Both the position numbers and the translations under genes were made by a program. Source: Allodiplogaster sudhausi (lineage: Eukaryota; Nematoda; Chromadorea; Rhabditida; Diplogasteridae). From it: a DNA stretch of 64,000 nucleotides. The notes under the pieces were generated by a model. It saw only the letters and a list, made by a program, of their open reading frames with translations. It did no database searches and was not told where the DNA came from. The stretch spans positions 167,001 to 231,000 of the forward strand of contig CALZFC010000093.1 in NCBI GenBank assembly GCA_945643635.1, written 5' to 3'. Position 1 is the stretch's first letter. Each line of letters begins with the position of its first letter. Shown one piece after another: positions 1-15,000 of this stretch.

Positions 1-3000
1 TTTTTGGTTTTAGACTTTAGTTTGCGGGCTGGACATTCTGGAAAATTGCGTGTACATAGAGATATCATGTAGAAAACTTTTCCCCTTCTAGTAAATATAG
101 GCAGGACTCTCTGCATCACATTTCTTGTTCTTTTATCGCTCATTTTTACTGCCAAAAACGGCATGCGTACACCGTTCATGCCCGATTTTTGGTTTTAGAC
201 TTTAGTTTGCGGGCTGGACATTCTGGAAAATTGCGTGTACATAGAGATATCATGTAGAAAACTTTTCCCCTTCTAGTAAATATAGGCAGGACTCTCTGCA
301 TCACATTTCTTGTTCTTTTATCGCTCATTTTTACTGCCAAAAACGGCATGTGTACACCGTTCATGCCCGATTTTTGGTTTTAGACTTTAGTTTGCGGGCT
401 GGACATTCTGGAAAATTGCGTGTACATAGAGATATCATGTAGAAAACTTTTCCCCTTCTAGTAAATATAGGCAGGACTCTCTGCATCACATTTCTTGTTC
501 TTTTATCGCTCATTTTTACTGCCAAAAACGGCATGTGTACACCGTTCATGCCCGATTTTTGGTTTTAGACTTTAGTTTGCGGGCTGGACATTCTGGAAAA
601 TTGCGTGTACATAGAGATATCATGTAGAAAACTTTTCCCCTTCTAGTAAATATAGGCAGGACTCTCTGCATCACATTTCTTGTTCTTTTATCGCTCATTT
701 TTACTGCCAAAAACGGCATGCGTACACCGTTCATGCCCGATTTTTGGTTTTAGACTTTAGTTTGCGGGCTGGACATTCTGGAAAATTGCGTGTACATAGA
801 GATATCATGTAGAAAACTTTTCCCCTTCTAGTAAATATAGGCAGGACTCTCTGCATCACATTTCTTGTTCTTTTATCGCTCATTTTTACTGCCAAAAACG
901 GCATGTGTACACCGTTCATGCCCGATTTTTGGTTTTAGACTTTAGTTTGCGGGCTGGACATTCTGGAAAATTGCGTGTACATAGAGATATCATGTAGAAA
1001 ACTTTTCCCCTTCTAGTAAATATAGGCAGGACTCTTTGCATCACATTTCTTGTTCTTTTATCGCTCATTTTTACTGCCAAAAACGGCATGTGTACACCGT
1101 TCATGCCCGATTTTTGGTTTTAGACTTTAGTTTGCGGGCTGGACATTCTGGAAAATTGCGTGTACATAGAGATATCATGTAGAAAACTTTTCCCCTTCTA
1201 GTAAATATAGGCAGGACTCTCTGCATCACATTTCTTGTTCTTTTATCGCTCATTTTTACTGCCAAAAACGGCATGTGTACACCGTTCATGCCCGATTTTT
1301 GGTTTTAGACTTTAGTTTGCGGGCTGGACATTCTGGAAAATTGCGTGTACATAGAGATATCATGTAGAAAACTTTTCCCCTTCTAGTAAATATAGGCAGG
1401 ACTCTTTGCATCACATTTCTTGTTCTTTTATCGCTCATTTTTACTGCCAAAAACGGCATGTGTACACCGTTCATGCCCGATTTTTGGTTTTAGACTTTAG
1501 TTTGCGGGCTGGACATTCTGGAAAATTGCGTGTACATAGAGATATCATGTAGAAAACTTTTCCCCTTCTAGTAAATATAGGCAGGACTCTCTGCATCACA
1601 TTTCTTGTTCTTTTATCGCTCATTTTTACTGCCAAAAACGGCATGTGTACACCGTTCATGCCCGATTTTTGGTTTTAGACTTTAGTTTGCGGGCTGGACA
1701 TTCTGGAAAATTGCGTGTACATAGAGATATCATGTAGAAAACTTTTCCCCTTCTAGTAAATATAGGCAGGACTCTTTGCATCACATTTCTTGTTCTTTTA
1801 TCGCTCATTTTTACTGCCAAAAACGGCATGTGTACACCGTTCATGCCCGATTTTTGGTTTTAGACTTTAGTTTGCGGGCTGGACATTCTGGAAAATTGCG
1901 TGTACATAGAGATATCATGTAGAAAACTTTTCCCCTTCTAGTAAATATAGGCAGGACTCTTGCATCACATTTCTTGTTCTTTTATCGCTCATTTTTACTG
2001 CCAAAAACGGCATGTGTACACCGTTCATGCCCGATTTTTGGTTTTAGACTTTAGTTTGCGGGCTGGACATTCTGGAAAATTGCGTGTACATAGAGATATC
2101 ATGTAGAAAACTTTTCCCCTTCTAGTAAATATAGGCAGGACTCTTTGCATCACATTTCTTGTTCTTTTATCGCTCATTTTTACTGCCAAAAACGGCATGC
2201 GTACACCGTTCATGCCCGATTTTTGGTTTTAGACTTTAGTTTGCGGGCTGGACATTCTGGAAAATTGCGTGTACATAGAGATATCATGTAGAAAACTTTT
2301 CCCCTTCTAGTAAATATAGGCAGGACTCTTTGCATCACATTTCTTGTTCTTTTATCGCTCATTTTTACTGCCAAAAACGGCATGTGTACACCGTTCATGC
2401 CCGATTTTTGGTTTTAGACTTTAGTTTGCGGGCTGGACATTCTGGAAAATTGCGTGTACATAGAGATATCATGTAGAAAACTTTTCCCCTTCTAGTAAAT
2501 ATAGGCAGGACTCTCTGCATCACATTTCTTGTTCTTTTATCGCTCATTTTTACTGCCAAAAACGGCATGCGTACACCGTTCATGCCCGATTTTTGGTTTT
2601 AGACTTTAGTTTGCGGGCTGGACATTCTGGAAAATTGCGTGTACATAGAGATATCATGTAGAAAACTTTTCCCTTCTAGTAAATATAGGCAGGACTCTCT
2701 GCATCACATTTCTTGTTCTTTTATCGCTCATTTTTACTGCCAAAAACGGCATGTGTACACCGTTCATGCCCGATTTTTGGTTTTAGACTTTAGTTTGCGG
2801 GCTGGACATTCTGGAAAATTGCGTGTACATAGAGATATCATGTAGAAAACTTTTCCCCTTCTAGTAAATATAGGCAGGACTCTCTGCATCACATTTCTTG
2901 TTCTTTTATCGCTCATTTTTACTGCCAAAAACGGCATGTGTACACCGTTCATGCCCGATTTTTGGTTTTAGACTTTAGTTTGCGGGCTGGACATTCTGGA

Positions 3001-6000
3001 AAATTGCGTGTACATAGAGATATCATGTAGAAAACTTTTCCCCTTCTAGTAAATATAGGCAGGACTCTCTGCATCACATTTCTTGTTCTTTTATCGCTCA
3101 TTTTTACTGCCAAAAACGGCATGTGTACACCGTTCATGCCCGATTTTTGGTTTTAGACTTTAGTTTGCGGGCTGGACATTCTGGAAAATTGCGTGTACAT
3201 AGAGATATCATGTAGAAAACTTTTCCCCTTCTAGTAAATATAGGCAGGACTCTTTGCATCACATTTCTTGTTCTTTTATCGCTCATTTTTACTGCCAAAA
3301 ACGGCATGCGTACACCGTTCATGCCCGATTTTTGGTTTTAGACTTTAGTTTGCGGGCTGGACATTCTGGAAAATTGCGTGTACATAGAGATATCATGTAG
3401 AAAACTTTTCCCCTTCTAGTAAATATAGGCAGGACTCTCTGCATCACATTTCTTGTTCTTTTATCGCTCATTTTTACTGCCAAAAACGGCATGTGTACAC
3501 CGTTCATGCCCGATTTTTGGTTTTAGACTTTAGTTTGCGGGCTGGACATTCTGGAAAATTGCGTGTACATAGAGATATCATGTAGAAAACTTTTCCCCTT
3601 CTAGTAAATATAGGCAGGACTCTCTGCATCACATTTCTTGTTCTTTTATCGCTCATTTTTACTGCCAAAAACGGCATGCGTACACCGTTCATGCCCGATT
3701 TTTGGTTTTAGACTTTAGTTTGCGGGCTGGACATTCTGGAAAATTGCGTGTACATAGAGATATCATGTAGAAAACTTTTCCCCTTCTAGTAAATATAGGC
3801 AGGACTCTCTGCATCACATTTCTTGTTCTTTTATCGCTCATTTTTACTGCCAAAAACGGCATGTGTACACCGTTCATGCCCGATTTTTGGTTTTAGACTT
3901 TAGTTTGCGGGCTGGACATTCTGGAAAATTGCGTGTACATAGAGATATCATGTAGAAAACTTTTCCCCTTCTAGTAAATATAGGCAGGACTCTTTGCATC
4001 ACATTTCTTGTTCTTTTATCGCTCATTTTTACTGCCAAAAACGGCATGCGTACACCGTTCATGCCCGATTTTTGGTTTTAGACTTTAGTTTGCGGGCTGG
4101 ACATTCTGGAAAATTGCGTGTACATAGAGATATCATGTAGAAAACTTTTCCCCTTCTAGTAAATATAGGCAGGACTCTTTGCATCACATTTCTTGTTCTT
4201 TTATCGCTCATTTTTACTGCCAAAAACGGCATGTGTACACCGTTCATGCCCGATTTTTGGTTTTAGACTTTAGTTTGCGGGCTGGACATTCTGGAAAATT
4301 GCGTGTACATAGAGATATCATGTAGAAAACTTTTCCCCTTCTAGTAAATATAGGCAGGACTCTCTGCATCACATTTCTTGTTCTTTTATCGCTCATTTTT
4401 ACTGCCAAAAACGGCATGCGTACACCGTTCATGCCCGATTTTTGGTTTTAGACTTTAGTTTGCGGGCTGGACATTCTGGAAAATTGCGTGTACATAGAGA
4501 TATCATGTAGAAAACTTTTCCCCTTCTAGTAAATATAGGCAGGACTCTCTGCATCACATTTCTTGTTCTTTTATCGCTCATTTTTACTGCCAAAAACGGC
4601 ATGTGTACACCGTTCATGCCCGATTTTTGGTTTTAGACTTTAGTTTGCGGGCTGGACATTCTGGAAAATTGCGTGTACATAGAGATATCATGTAGAAAAC
4701 TTTTCCCCTTCTAGTAAATATAGGCAGGACTCTCTGCATCACATTTCTTGTTCTTTTATCGCTCATTTTTACTGCCAAAAACGGCATGTGTACACCGTTC
4801 ATGCCCGATTTTTGGTTTTAGACTTTAGTTTGCGGGCTGGACATTCTGGAAAATTGCGTGTACATAGAGATATCATGTAGAAAACTTTTCCCCTTCTAGT
4901 AAATATAGGCAGGACTCTCTGCATCACATTTCTTGTTCTTTTATCGCTCATTTTTACTGCCAAAAACGGCATGCGTACACCGTTCATGCCCGATTTTTGG
5001 TTTTAGACTTTAGTTTGCGGGCTGGACATTCTGGAAAATTGCGTGTACATAGAGATATCATGTAGAAAACTTTTCCCCTTCTAGTAAATATAGGCAGGAC
5101 TCTCTGCATCACATTTCTTGTTCTTTTATCGCTCATTTTTACTGCCAAAAACGGCATGTGTACACCGTTCATGCCCGATTTTTGGTTTTAGACTTTAGTT
5201 TGCGGGCTGGACATTCTGGAAAATTGCGTGTACATAGAGATATCATGTAGAAAACTTTTCCACTTCTAGTAAATATAGGCAGGACTCTTTGCATCACATT
5301 TCTTGTTCTTTTATCGCTCATTTTTACTGCCAAAAACGGCATGCGTACACCGTTCATGCCCGATTTTTGGTTTTAGACTTTAGTTTGCGGGCTGGACATT
5401 CTGGAAAATTGCGTGTACATAGAGATATCATGTAGAAAACTTTTCCCCTTCTAGTAAATATAGGCAGGACTCTTTGCATCACATTTCTTGTTCTTTTATC
5501 GCTCATTTTTACTGCCAAAAACGGCATGTGTACACCGTTCATGCCCGATTTTTGGTTTTAGACTTTAGTTTGCGGGCTGGACATTCTGGAAAATTGCGTG
5601 TACATAGAGATATCATGTAGAAAACTTTTCCCCTTCTAGTAAATATAGGCAGGACTCTCTGCATCACATTTCTTGTTCTTTTATCGCTCATTTTTACTGC
5701 CAAAAACGGCATGCGTACACCGTTCATGCCCGATTTTTGGTTTTAGACTTTAGTTTGCGGGCTGGACATTCTGGAAAATTGCGTGTACATAGAGATATCA
5801 TGTAGAAAACTTTTCCCTTCTAGTAAATATAGGCAGGACTCTCTGCATCACATTTCTTGTTCTTTTATCGCTCATTTTTACTGCCAAAAACGGCATGTGT
5901 ACACCGTTCATGCCCGATTTTTGGTTTTAGACTTTAGTTTGCGGGCTGGACATTCTGGAAAATTGCGTGTACATAGAGATATCATGTAGAAAACTTTTCC

Positions 6001-9000
6001 CCTTCTAGTAAATATAGGCAGGACTCTTTGCATCACATTTCTTGTTCTTTTATCGCTCATTTTTACTGCCAAAAACGGCATGCGTACACCGTTCATGCCC
6101 GATTTTTGGTTTTAGACTTTAGTTTGCGGGCTGGACATTCTGGAAAATTGCGTGTACATAGAGATATCATGTAGAAAACTTTTCCCCTTCTAGTAAATAT
6201 AGGCAGGACTCTTTGCATCACATTTCTTGTTCTTTTATCGCTCATTTTTACTGCCAAAAACGGCATGTGTACACCGTTCATGCCCGATTTTTGGTTTTAG
6301 ACTTTAGTTTGCGGGCTGGACATTCTGGAAAATTGCGTGTACATAGAGATATCATGTAGAAAACTTTTCCCCTTCTAGTAAATATAGGCAGGACTCTCTG
6401 CATCACATTTCTTGTTCTTTTATCGCTCATTTTTACTGCCAAAAACGGCATGCGTACACCGTTCATGCCCGATTTTTGGTTTTAGACTTTAGTTTGCGGG
6501 CTGGACATTCTGGAAAATTGCGTGTACATAGAGATATCATGTAGAAAACTTTTCCCTTCTAGTAAATATAGGCAGGACTCTCTGCATCACATTTCTTGTT
6601 CTTTTATCGCTCATTTTTACTGCCAAAAACGGCATGTGTACACCGTTCATGCCCGATTTTTGGTTTTAGACTTTAGTTTGCGGGCTGGACATTCTGGAAA
6701 ATTGCGTGTACATAGAGATATCATGTAGAAAACTTTTCCCCTTCTAGTAAATATAGGCAGGACTCTTTGCATCACATTTCTTGTTCTTTTATCGCTCATT
6801 TTTACTGCCAAAAACGGCATGTGTACACCGTTCATGCCCGATTTTTGGTTTTAGACTTTAGTTTGCGGGCTGGACATTCTGGAAAATTGCGTGTACATAG
6901 AGATATCATGTAGAAAACTTTTCCCCTTCTAGTAAATATAGGCAGGACTCTTTGCATCACATTTCTTGTTCTTTTATCGCTCATTTTTACTGCCAAAAAC
7001 GGCATGCGTACACCGTTCATGCCCGATTTTTGGTTTTAGACTTTAGTTTGCGGGCTGGACATTCTGGAAAATTGCGTGTACATAGAGATATCATGTAGAA
7101 AACTTTTCCCCTTCTAGTAAATATAGGCAGGACTCTTTGCATCACATTTCTTGTTCTTTTATCGCTCATTTTTACTGCCAAAAACGGCATGTGTACACCG
7201 TTCATGCCCGATTTTTGGTTTTAGACTTTAGTTTGCGGGCTGGACATTCTGGAAAATTGCGTGTACATAGAGATATCATGTAGAAAACTTTTCCCCTTCT
7301 AGTAAATATAGGCAGGACTCTCTGCATCACATTTCTTGTTCTTTTATCGCTCATTTTTACTGCCAAAAACGGCATGCGTACACCGTTCATGCCCGATTTT
7401 TGGTTTTAGACTTTAGTTTGCGGGCTGGACATTCTGGAAAATTGCGTGTACATAGAGATATCATGTAGAAAACTTTTCCCCTTCTAGTAAATATAGGCAG
7501 GACTCTCTGCATCACATTTCTTGTTCTTTTATCGCTCATTTTTACTGCCAAAAACGGCATGTGTACACCGTTCATGCCCGATTTTTGGTTTTAGACTTTA
7601 GTTTGCGGGCTGGACATTCTGGAAAATTGCGTGTACATAGAGATATCATGTAGAAAACTTTTCCCCTTCTAGTAAATATAGGCAGGACTCTCTGCATCAC
7701 ATTTCTTGTTCTTTTATCGCTCATTTTTACTGCCAAAAACGGCATGCGTACACCGTTCATGCCCGATTTTTGGTTTTAGACTTTAGTTTGCGGGCTGGAC
7801 ATTCTGGAAAATTGCGTGTACATAGAGATATCATGTAGAAAACTTTTCCCCTTCTAGTAAATATAGGCAGGACTCTCTGCATCACATTTCTTGTTCTTTT
7901 ATCGCTCATTTTTACTGCCAAAAACGGCATGCGTACACCGTTCATGCCCGATTTTTGGTTTTAGACTTTAGTTTGCGGGCTGGACATTCTGGAAAATTGC
8001 GTGTACATAGAGATATCATGTAGAAAACTTTTCCCCTTCTAGTAAATATAGGCAGGACTCTCTGCATCACATTTCTTGTTCTTTTATCGCTCATTTTTAC
8101 TGCCAAAAACGGCATGTGTACACCGTTCATGCCCGATTTTTGGTTTTAGACTTTAGTTTGCGGGCTGGACATTCTGGAAAATTGCGTGTACATAGAGATA
8201 TCATGTAGAAAACTTTTCCCCTTCTAGTAAATATAGGCAGGACTCTTGCATCACATTTCTTGTTCTTTTATCGCTCATTTTTACTGCCAAAAACGGCATG
8301 CGTACACCGTTCATGCCCGATTTTTGGTTTTAGACTTTAGTTTGCGGGCTGGACATTCTGGAAAATTGCGTGTACATAGAGATATCATGTAGAAAACTTT
8401 TCCCCTTCTAGTAAATATAGGCAGGACTCTCTGCATCACATTTCTTGTTCTTTTATCGCTCATTTTTACTGCCAAAAACGGCATGTGTACACCGTTCATG
8501 CCCGATTTTTGGTTTTAGACTTTAGTTTGCGGGCTGGACATTCTGGAAAATTGCGTGTACATAGAGATATCATGTAGAAAACTTTTCCCCTTCTAGTAAA
8601 TATAGGCAGGACTCTTTGCATCACATTTCTTGTTCTTTTATCGCTCATTTTTACTGCCAAAAACGGCATGCGTACACCGTTCATGCCCGATTTTTGGTTT
8701 TAGACTTTAGTTTGCGGGCTGGACATTCTGGAAAATTGCGTGTACATAGAGATATCATGTAGAAAACTTTTCCCTTCTAGTAAATATAGGCAGGACTCTC
8801 TGCATCACATTTCTTGTTCTTTTATCGCTCATTTTTACTGCCAAAAACGGCATGTGTACACCGTTCATGCCCGATTTTTGGTTTTAGACTTTAGTTTGCG
8901 GGCTGGACATTCTGGAAAATTGCGTGTACATAGAGATATCATGTAGAAAACTTTTCCCCTTCTAGTAAATATAGGCAGGACTCTTTGCATCACATTTCTT

Positions 9001-12000
9001 GTTCTTTTATCGCTCATTTTTACTGCCAAAAACGGCATGTGTACACCGTTCATGCCCGATTTTTGGTTTTAGACTTTAGTTTGCGGGCTGGACATTCTGG
9101 AAAATTGCGTGTACATAGAGATATCATGTAGAAAACTTTTCCCCTTCTAGTAAATATAGGCAGGACTCTTTGCATCACATTTCTTGTTCTTTTATCGCTC
9201 ATTTTTACTGCCAAAAACGGCATGTGTACACCGTTCATGCCCGATTTTTGGTTTTAGACTTTAGTTTGCGGGCTGGACATTCTGGAAAATTGCGTGTACA
9301 TAGAGATATCATGTAGAAAACTTTTCCCCTTCTAGTAAATATAGGCAGGACTCTTTGCATCACATTTCTTGTTCTTTTATCGCTCATTTTTACTGCCAAA
9401 AACGGCATGCGTACACCGTTCATGCCCGATTTTTGGTTTTAGACTTTAGTTTGCGGGCTGGACATTCTGGAAAATTGCGTGTACATAGAGATATCATGTA
9501 GAAAACTTTTCCCCTTCTAGTAAATATAGGCAGGACTCTTTGCATCACATTTCTTGTTCTTTTATCGCTCATTTTTACTGCCAAAAACGGCATGTGTACA
9601 CCGTTCATGCCCGATTTTTGGTTTTAGACTTTAGTTTGCGGGCTGGACATTCTGGAAAATTGCGTGTACATAGAGATATCATGTAGAAAACTTTTCCCCT
9701 TCTAGTAAATATAGGCAGGACTCTCTGCATCACATTTCTTGTTCTTTTATCGCTCATTTTTACTGCCAAAAACGGCATGCGTACACCGTTCATGCCCGAT
9801 TTTTGGTTTTAGACTTTAGTTTGCGGGCTGGACATTCTGGAAAATTGCGTGTACATAGAGATATCATGTAGAAAACTTTTCCCTTCTAGTAAATATAGGC
9901 AGGACTCTCTGCATCACATTTCTTGTTCTTTTATCGCTCATTTTTACTGCCAAAAACGGCATGTGTACACCGTTCATGCCCGATTTTTGGTTTTAGACTT
10001 TAGTTTGCGGGCTGGACATTCTGGAAAATTGCGTGTACATAGAGATATCATGTAGAAAACTTTTCCCCTTCTAGTAAATATAGGCAGGACTCTCTGCATC
10101 ACATTTCTTGTTCTTTTATCGCTCATTTTTACTGCCAAAAACGGCATGTGTACACCGTTCATGCCCGATTTTTGGTTTTAGACTTTAGTTTGCGGGCTGG
10201 ACATTCTGGAAAATTGCGTGTACATAGAGATATCATGTAGAAAACTTTTCCCCTTCTAGTAAATATAGGCAGGACTCTCTGCATCACATTTCTTGTTCTT
10301 TTATCGCTCATTTTTACTGCCAAAAACGGCATGCGTACACCGTTCATGCCCGATTTTTGGTTTTAGACTTTAGTTTGCGGGCTGGACATTCTGGAAAATT
10401 GCGTGTACATAGAGATATCATGTAGAAAACTTTTCCCCTTCTAGTAAATATAGGCAGGACTCTCTGCATCACATTTCTTGTTCTTTTATCGCTCATTTTT
10501 ACTGCCAAAAACGGCATGTGTACACCGTTCATGCCCGATTTTTGGTTTTAGACTTTAGTTTGCGGGCTGGACATTCTGGAAAATTGCGTGTACATAGAGA
10601 TATCATGTAGAAAACTTTTCCCCTTCTAGTAAATATAGGCAGGACTCTTTGCATCACATTTCTTGTTCTTTTATCGCTCATTTTTACTGCCAAAAACGGC
10701 ATGCGTACACCGTTCATGCCCGATTTTTGGTTTTAGACTTTAGTTTGCGGGCTGGACATTCTGGAAAATTGCGTGTACATAGAGATATCATGTAGAAAAC
10801 TTTTCCCCTTCTAGTAAATATAGGCAGGACTCTTTGCATCACATTTCTTGTTCTTTTATCGCTCATTTTTACTGCCAAAAACGGCATGTGTACACCGTTC
10901 ATGCCCGATTTTTGGTTTTAGACTTTAGTTTGCGGGCTGGACATTCTGGAAAATTGCGTGTACATAGAGATATCATGTAGAAAACTTTTCCCCTTCTAGT
11001 AAATATAGGCAGGACTCTCTGCATCACATTTCTTGTTCTTTTATCGCTCATTTTTACTGCCAAAAACGGCATGCGTACACCGTTCATGCCCGATTTTTGG
11101 TTTTAGACTTTAGTTTGCGGGCTGGACATTCTGGAAAATTGCGTGTACATAGAGATATCATGTAGAAAACTTTTCCCCTTCTAGTAAATATAGGCAGGAC
11201 TCTCTGCATCACATTTCTTGTTCTTTTATCGCTCATTTTTACTGCCAAAAACGGCATGTGTACACCGTTCATGCCCGATTTTTGGTTTTAGACTTTAGTT
11301 TGCGGGCTGGACATTCTGGAAAATTGCGTGTACATAGAGATATCATGTAGAAAACTTTTCCACTTCTAGTAAATATAGGCAGGACTCTTTGCATCACATT
11401 TCTTGTTCTTTTATCGCTCATTTTTACTGCCAAAAACGGCATGCGTACACCGTTCATGCCCGATTTTTGGTTTTAGACTTTAGTTTGCGGGCTGGACATT
11501 CTGGAAAATTGCGTGTACATAGAGATATCATGTAGAAAACTTTTCCCCTTCTAGTAAATATAGGCAGGACTCTCTGCATCACATTTCTTGTTCTTTTATC
11601 GCTCATTTTTACTGCCAAAAACGGCATGTGTACACCGTTCATGCCCGATTTTTGGTTTTAGACTTTAGTTTGCGGGCTGGACATTCTGGAAAATTGCGTG
11701 TACATAGAGATATCATGTAGAAAACTTTTCCCCTTCTAGTAAATATAGGCAGGACTCTCTGCATCACATTTCTTGTTCTTTTATCGCTCATTTTTACTGC
11801 CAAAAACGGCATGCGTACACCGTTCATGCCCGATTTTTGGTTTTAGACTTTAGTTTGCGGGCTGGACATTCTGGAAAATTGCGTGTACATAGAGATATCA
11901 TGTAGAAAACTTTTCCCCTTCTAGTAAATATAGGCAGGACTCTCTGCATCACATTTCTTGTTCTTTTATCGCTCATTTTTACTGCCAAAAACGGCATGTG

Positions 12001-15000
12001 TACACCGTTCATGCCCGATTTTTGGTTTTAGACTTTAGTTTGCGGGCTGGACATTCTGGAAAATTGCGTGTACATAGAGATATCATGTAGAAAACTTTTC
12101 CCTTCTAGTAAATATAGGCAGGACTCTTTGCATCACATTTCTTGTTCTTTTATCGCTCATTTTTACTGCCAAAAACGGCATGCGTACACCGTTCATGCCC
12201 GATTTTTGGTTTTAGACTTTAGTTTGCGGGCTGGACATTCTGGAAAATTGCGTGTACATAGAGATATCATGTAGAAAACTTTTCCCCTTCTAGTAAATAT
12301 AGGCAGGACTCTTTGCATCACATTTCTTGTTCTTTTATCGCTCATTTTTACTGCCAAAAACGGCATGTGTACACCGTTCATGCCCGATTTTTGGTTTTAG
12401 ACTTTAGTTTGCGGGCTGGACATTCTGGAAAATTGCGTGTACATAGAGATATCATGTAGAAAACTTTTCCCCTTCTAGTAAATATAGGCAGGACTCTTTG
12501 CATCACATTTCTTGTTCTTTTATCGCTCATTTTTACTGCCAAAAACGGCATGTGTACACCGTTCATGCCCGATTTTTGGTTTTAGACTTTAGTTTGCGGG
12601 CTGGACATTCTGGAAAATTGCGTGTACATAGAGATATCATGTAGAAAACTTTTCCCCTTCTAGTAAATATAGGCAGGACTCTCTGCATCACATTTCTTGT
12701 TCTTTTATCGCTCATTTTTACTGCCAAAAACGGCATGTGTACACCGTTCATGCCCGATTTTTGGTTTTAGACTTTAGTTTGCGGGCTGGACATTCTGGAA
12801 AATTGCGTGTACATAGAGATATCATGTAGAAAACTTTTCCCCTTCTAGTAAATATAGGCAGGACTCTCTGCATCACATTTCTTGTTCTTTTATCGCTCAT
12901 TTTTACTGCCAAAAACGGCATGCGTACACCGTTCATGCCCGATTTTTGGTTTTAGACTTTAGTTTGCGGGCTGGACATTCTGGAAAATTGCGTGTACATA
13001 GAGATATCATGTAGAAAACTTTTCCCCTTCTAGTAAATATAGGCAGGACTCTTTGCATCACATTTCTTGTTCTTTTATCGCTCATTTTTACTGCCAAAAA
13101 CGGCATGCGTACACCGTTCATGCCCGATTTTTGGTTTTAGACTTTAGTTTGCGGGCTGGACATTCTGGAAAATTGCGTGTACATAGAGATATCATGTAGA
13201 AAACTTTTCCCCTTCTAGTAAATATAGGCAGGACTCTCTGCATCACATTTCTTGTTCTTTTATCGCTCATTTTTACTGCCAAAAACGGCATGTGTACACC
13301 GTTCATGCCCGATTTTTGGTTTTAGACTTTAGTTTGCGGGCTGGACATTCTGGAAAATTGCGTGTACATAGAGATATCATGTAGAAAACTTTTCCCCTTC
13401 TAGTAAATATAGGCAGGACTCTCTGCATCACATTTCTTGTTCTTTTATCGCTCATTTTTACTGCCAAAAACGGCATGCGTACACCGTTCATGCCCGATTT
13501 TTGGTTTTAGACTTTAGTTTGCGGGCTGGACATTCTGGAAAATTGCGTGTACATAGAGATATCATGTAGAAAACTTTTCCCCTTCTAGTAAATATAGGCA
13601 GGACTCTCTGCATCACATTTCTTGTTCTTTTATCGCTCATTTTTACTGCCAAAAACGGCATGTGTACACCGTTCATGCCCGATTTTTGGTTTTAGACTTT
13701 AGTTTGCGGGCTGGACATTCTGGAAAATTGCGTGTACATAGAGATATCATGTAGAAAACTTTTCCCCTTCTAGTAAATATAGGCAGGACTCTTTGCATCA
13801 CATTTCTTGTTCTTTTATCGCTCATTTTTACTGCCAAAAACGGCATGCGTACACCGTTCATGCCCGATTTTTGGTTTTAGACTTTAGTTTGCGGGCTGGA
13901 CATTCTGGAAAATTGCGTGTACATAGAGATATCATGTAGAAAACTTTTCCCCTTCTAGTAAATATAGGCAGGACTCTTTGCATCACATTTCTTGTTCTTT
14001 TATCGCTCATTTTTACTGCCAAAAACGGCATGTGTACACCGTTCATGCCCGATTTTTGGTTTTAGACTTTAGTTTGCGGGCTGGACATTCTGGAAAATTG
14101 CGTGTACATAGAGATATCATGTAGAAAACTTTTCCCCTTCTAGTAAATATAGGCAGGACTCTCTGCATCACATTTCTTGTTCTTTTATCGCTCATTTTTA
14201 CTGCCAAAAACGGCATGCGTACACCGTTCATGCCCGATTTTTGGTTTTAGACTTTAGTTTGCGGGCTGGACATTCTGGAAAATTGCGTGTACATAGAGAT
14301 ATCATGTAGAAAACTTTTCCCCTTCTAGTAAATATAGGCAGGACTCTCTGCATCACATTTCTTGTTCTTTTATCGCTCATTTTTACTGCCAAAAACGGCA
14401 TGTGTACACCGTTCATGCCCGATTTTTGGTTTTAGACTTTAGTTTGCGGGCTGGACATTCTGGAAAATTGCGTGTACATAGAGATATCATGTAGAAAACT
14501 TTTCCCCTTCTAGTAAATATAGGCAGGACTCTTTGCATCACATTTCTTGTTCTTTTATCGCTCATTTTTACTGCCAAAAACGGCATGCGTACACCGTTCA
14601 TGCCCGATTTTTGGTTTTAGACTTTAGTTTGCGGGCTGGACATTCTGGAAAATTGCGTGTACATAGAGATATCATGTAGAAAACTTTTCCCCTTCTAGTA
14701 AATATAGGCAGGACTCTTTGCATCACATTTCTTGTTCTTTTATCGCTCATTTTTACTGCCAAAAACGGCATGTGTACACCGTTCATGCCCGATTTTTGGT
14801 TTTAGACTTTAGTTTGCGGGCTGGACATTCTGGAAAATTGCGTGTACATAGAGATATCATGTAGAAAACTTTTCCCCTTCTAGTAAATATAGGCAGGACT
14901 CTCTGCATCACATTTCTTGTTCTTTTATCGCTCATTTTTACTGCCAAAAACGGCATGCGTACACCGTTCATGCCCGATTTTTGGTTTTAGACTTTAGTTT

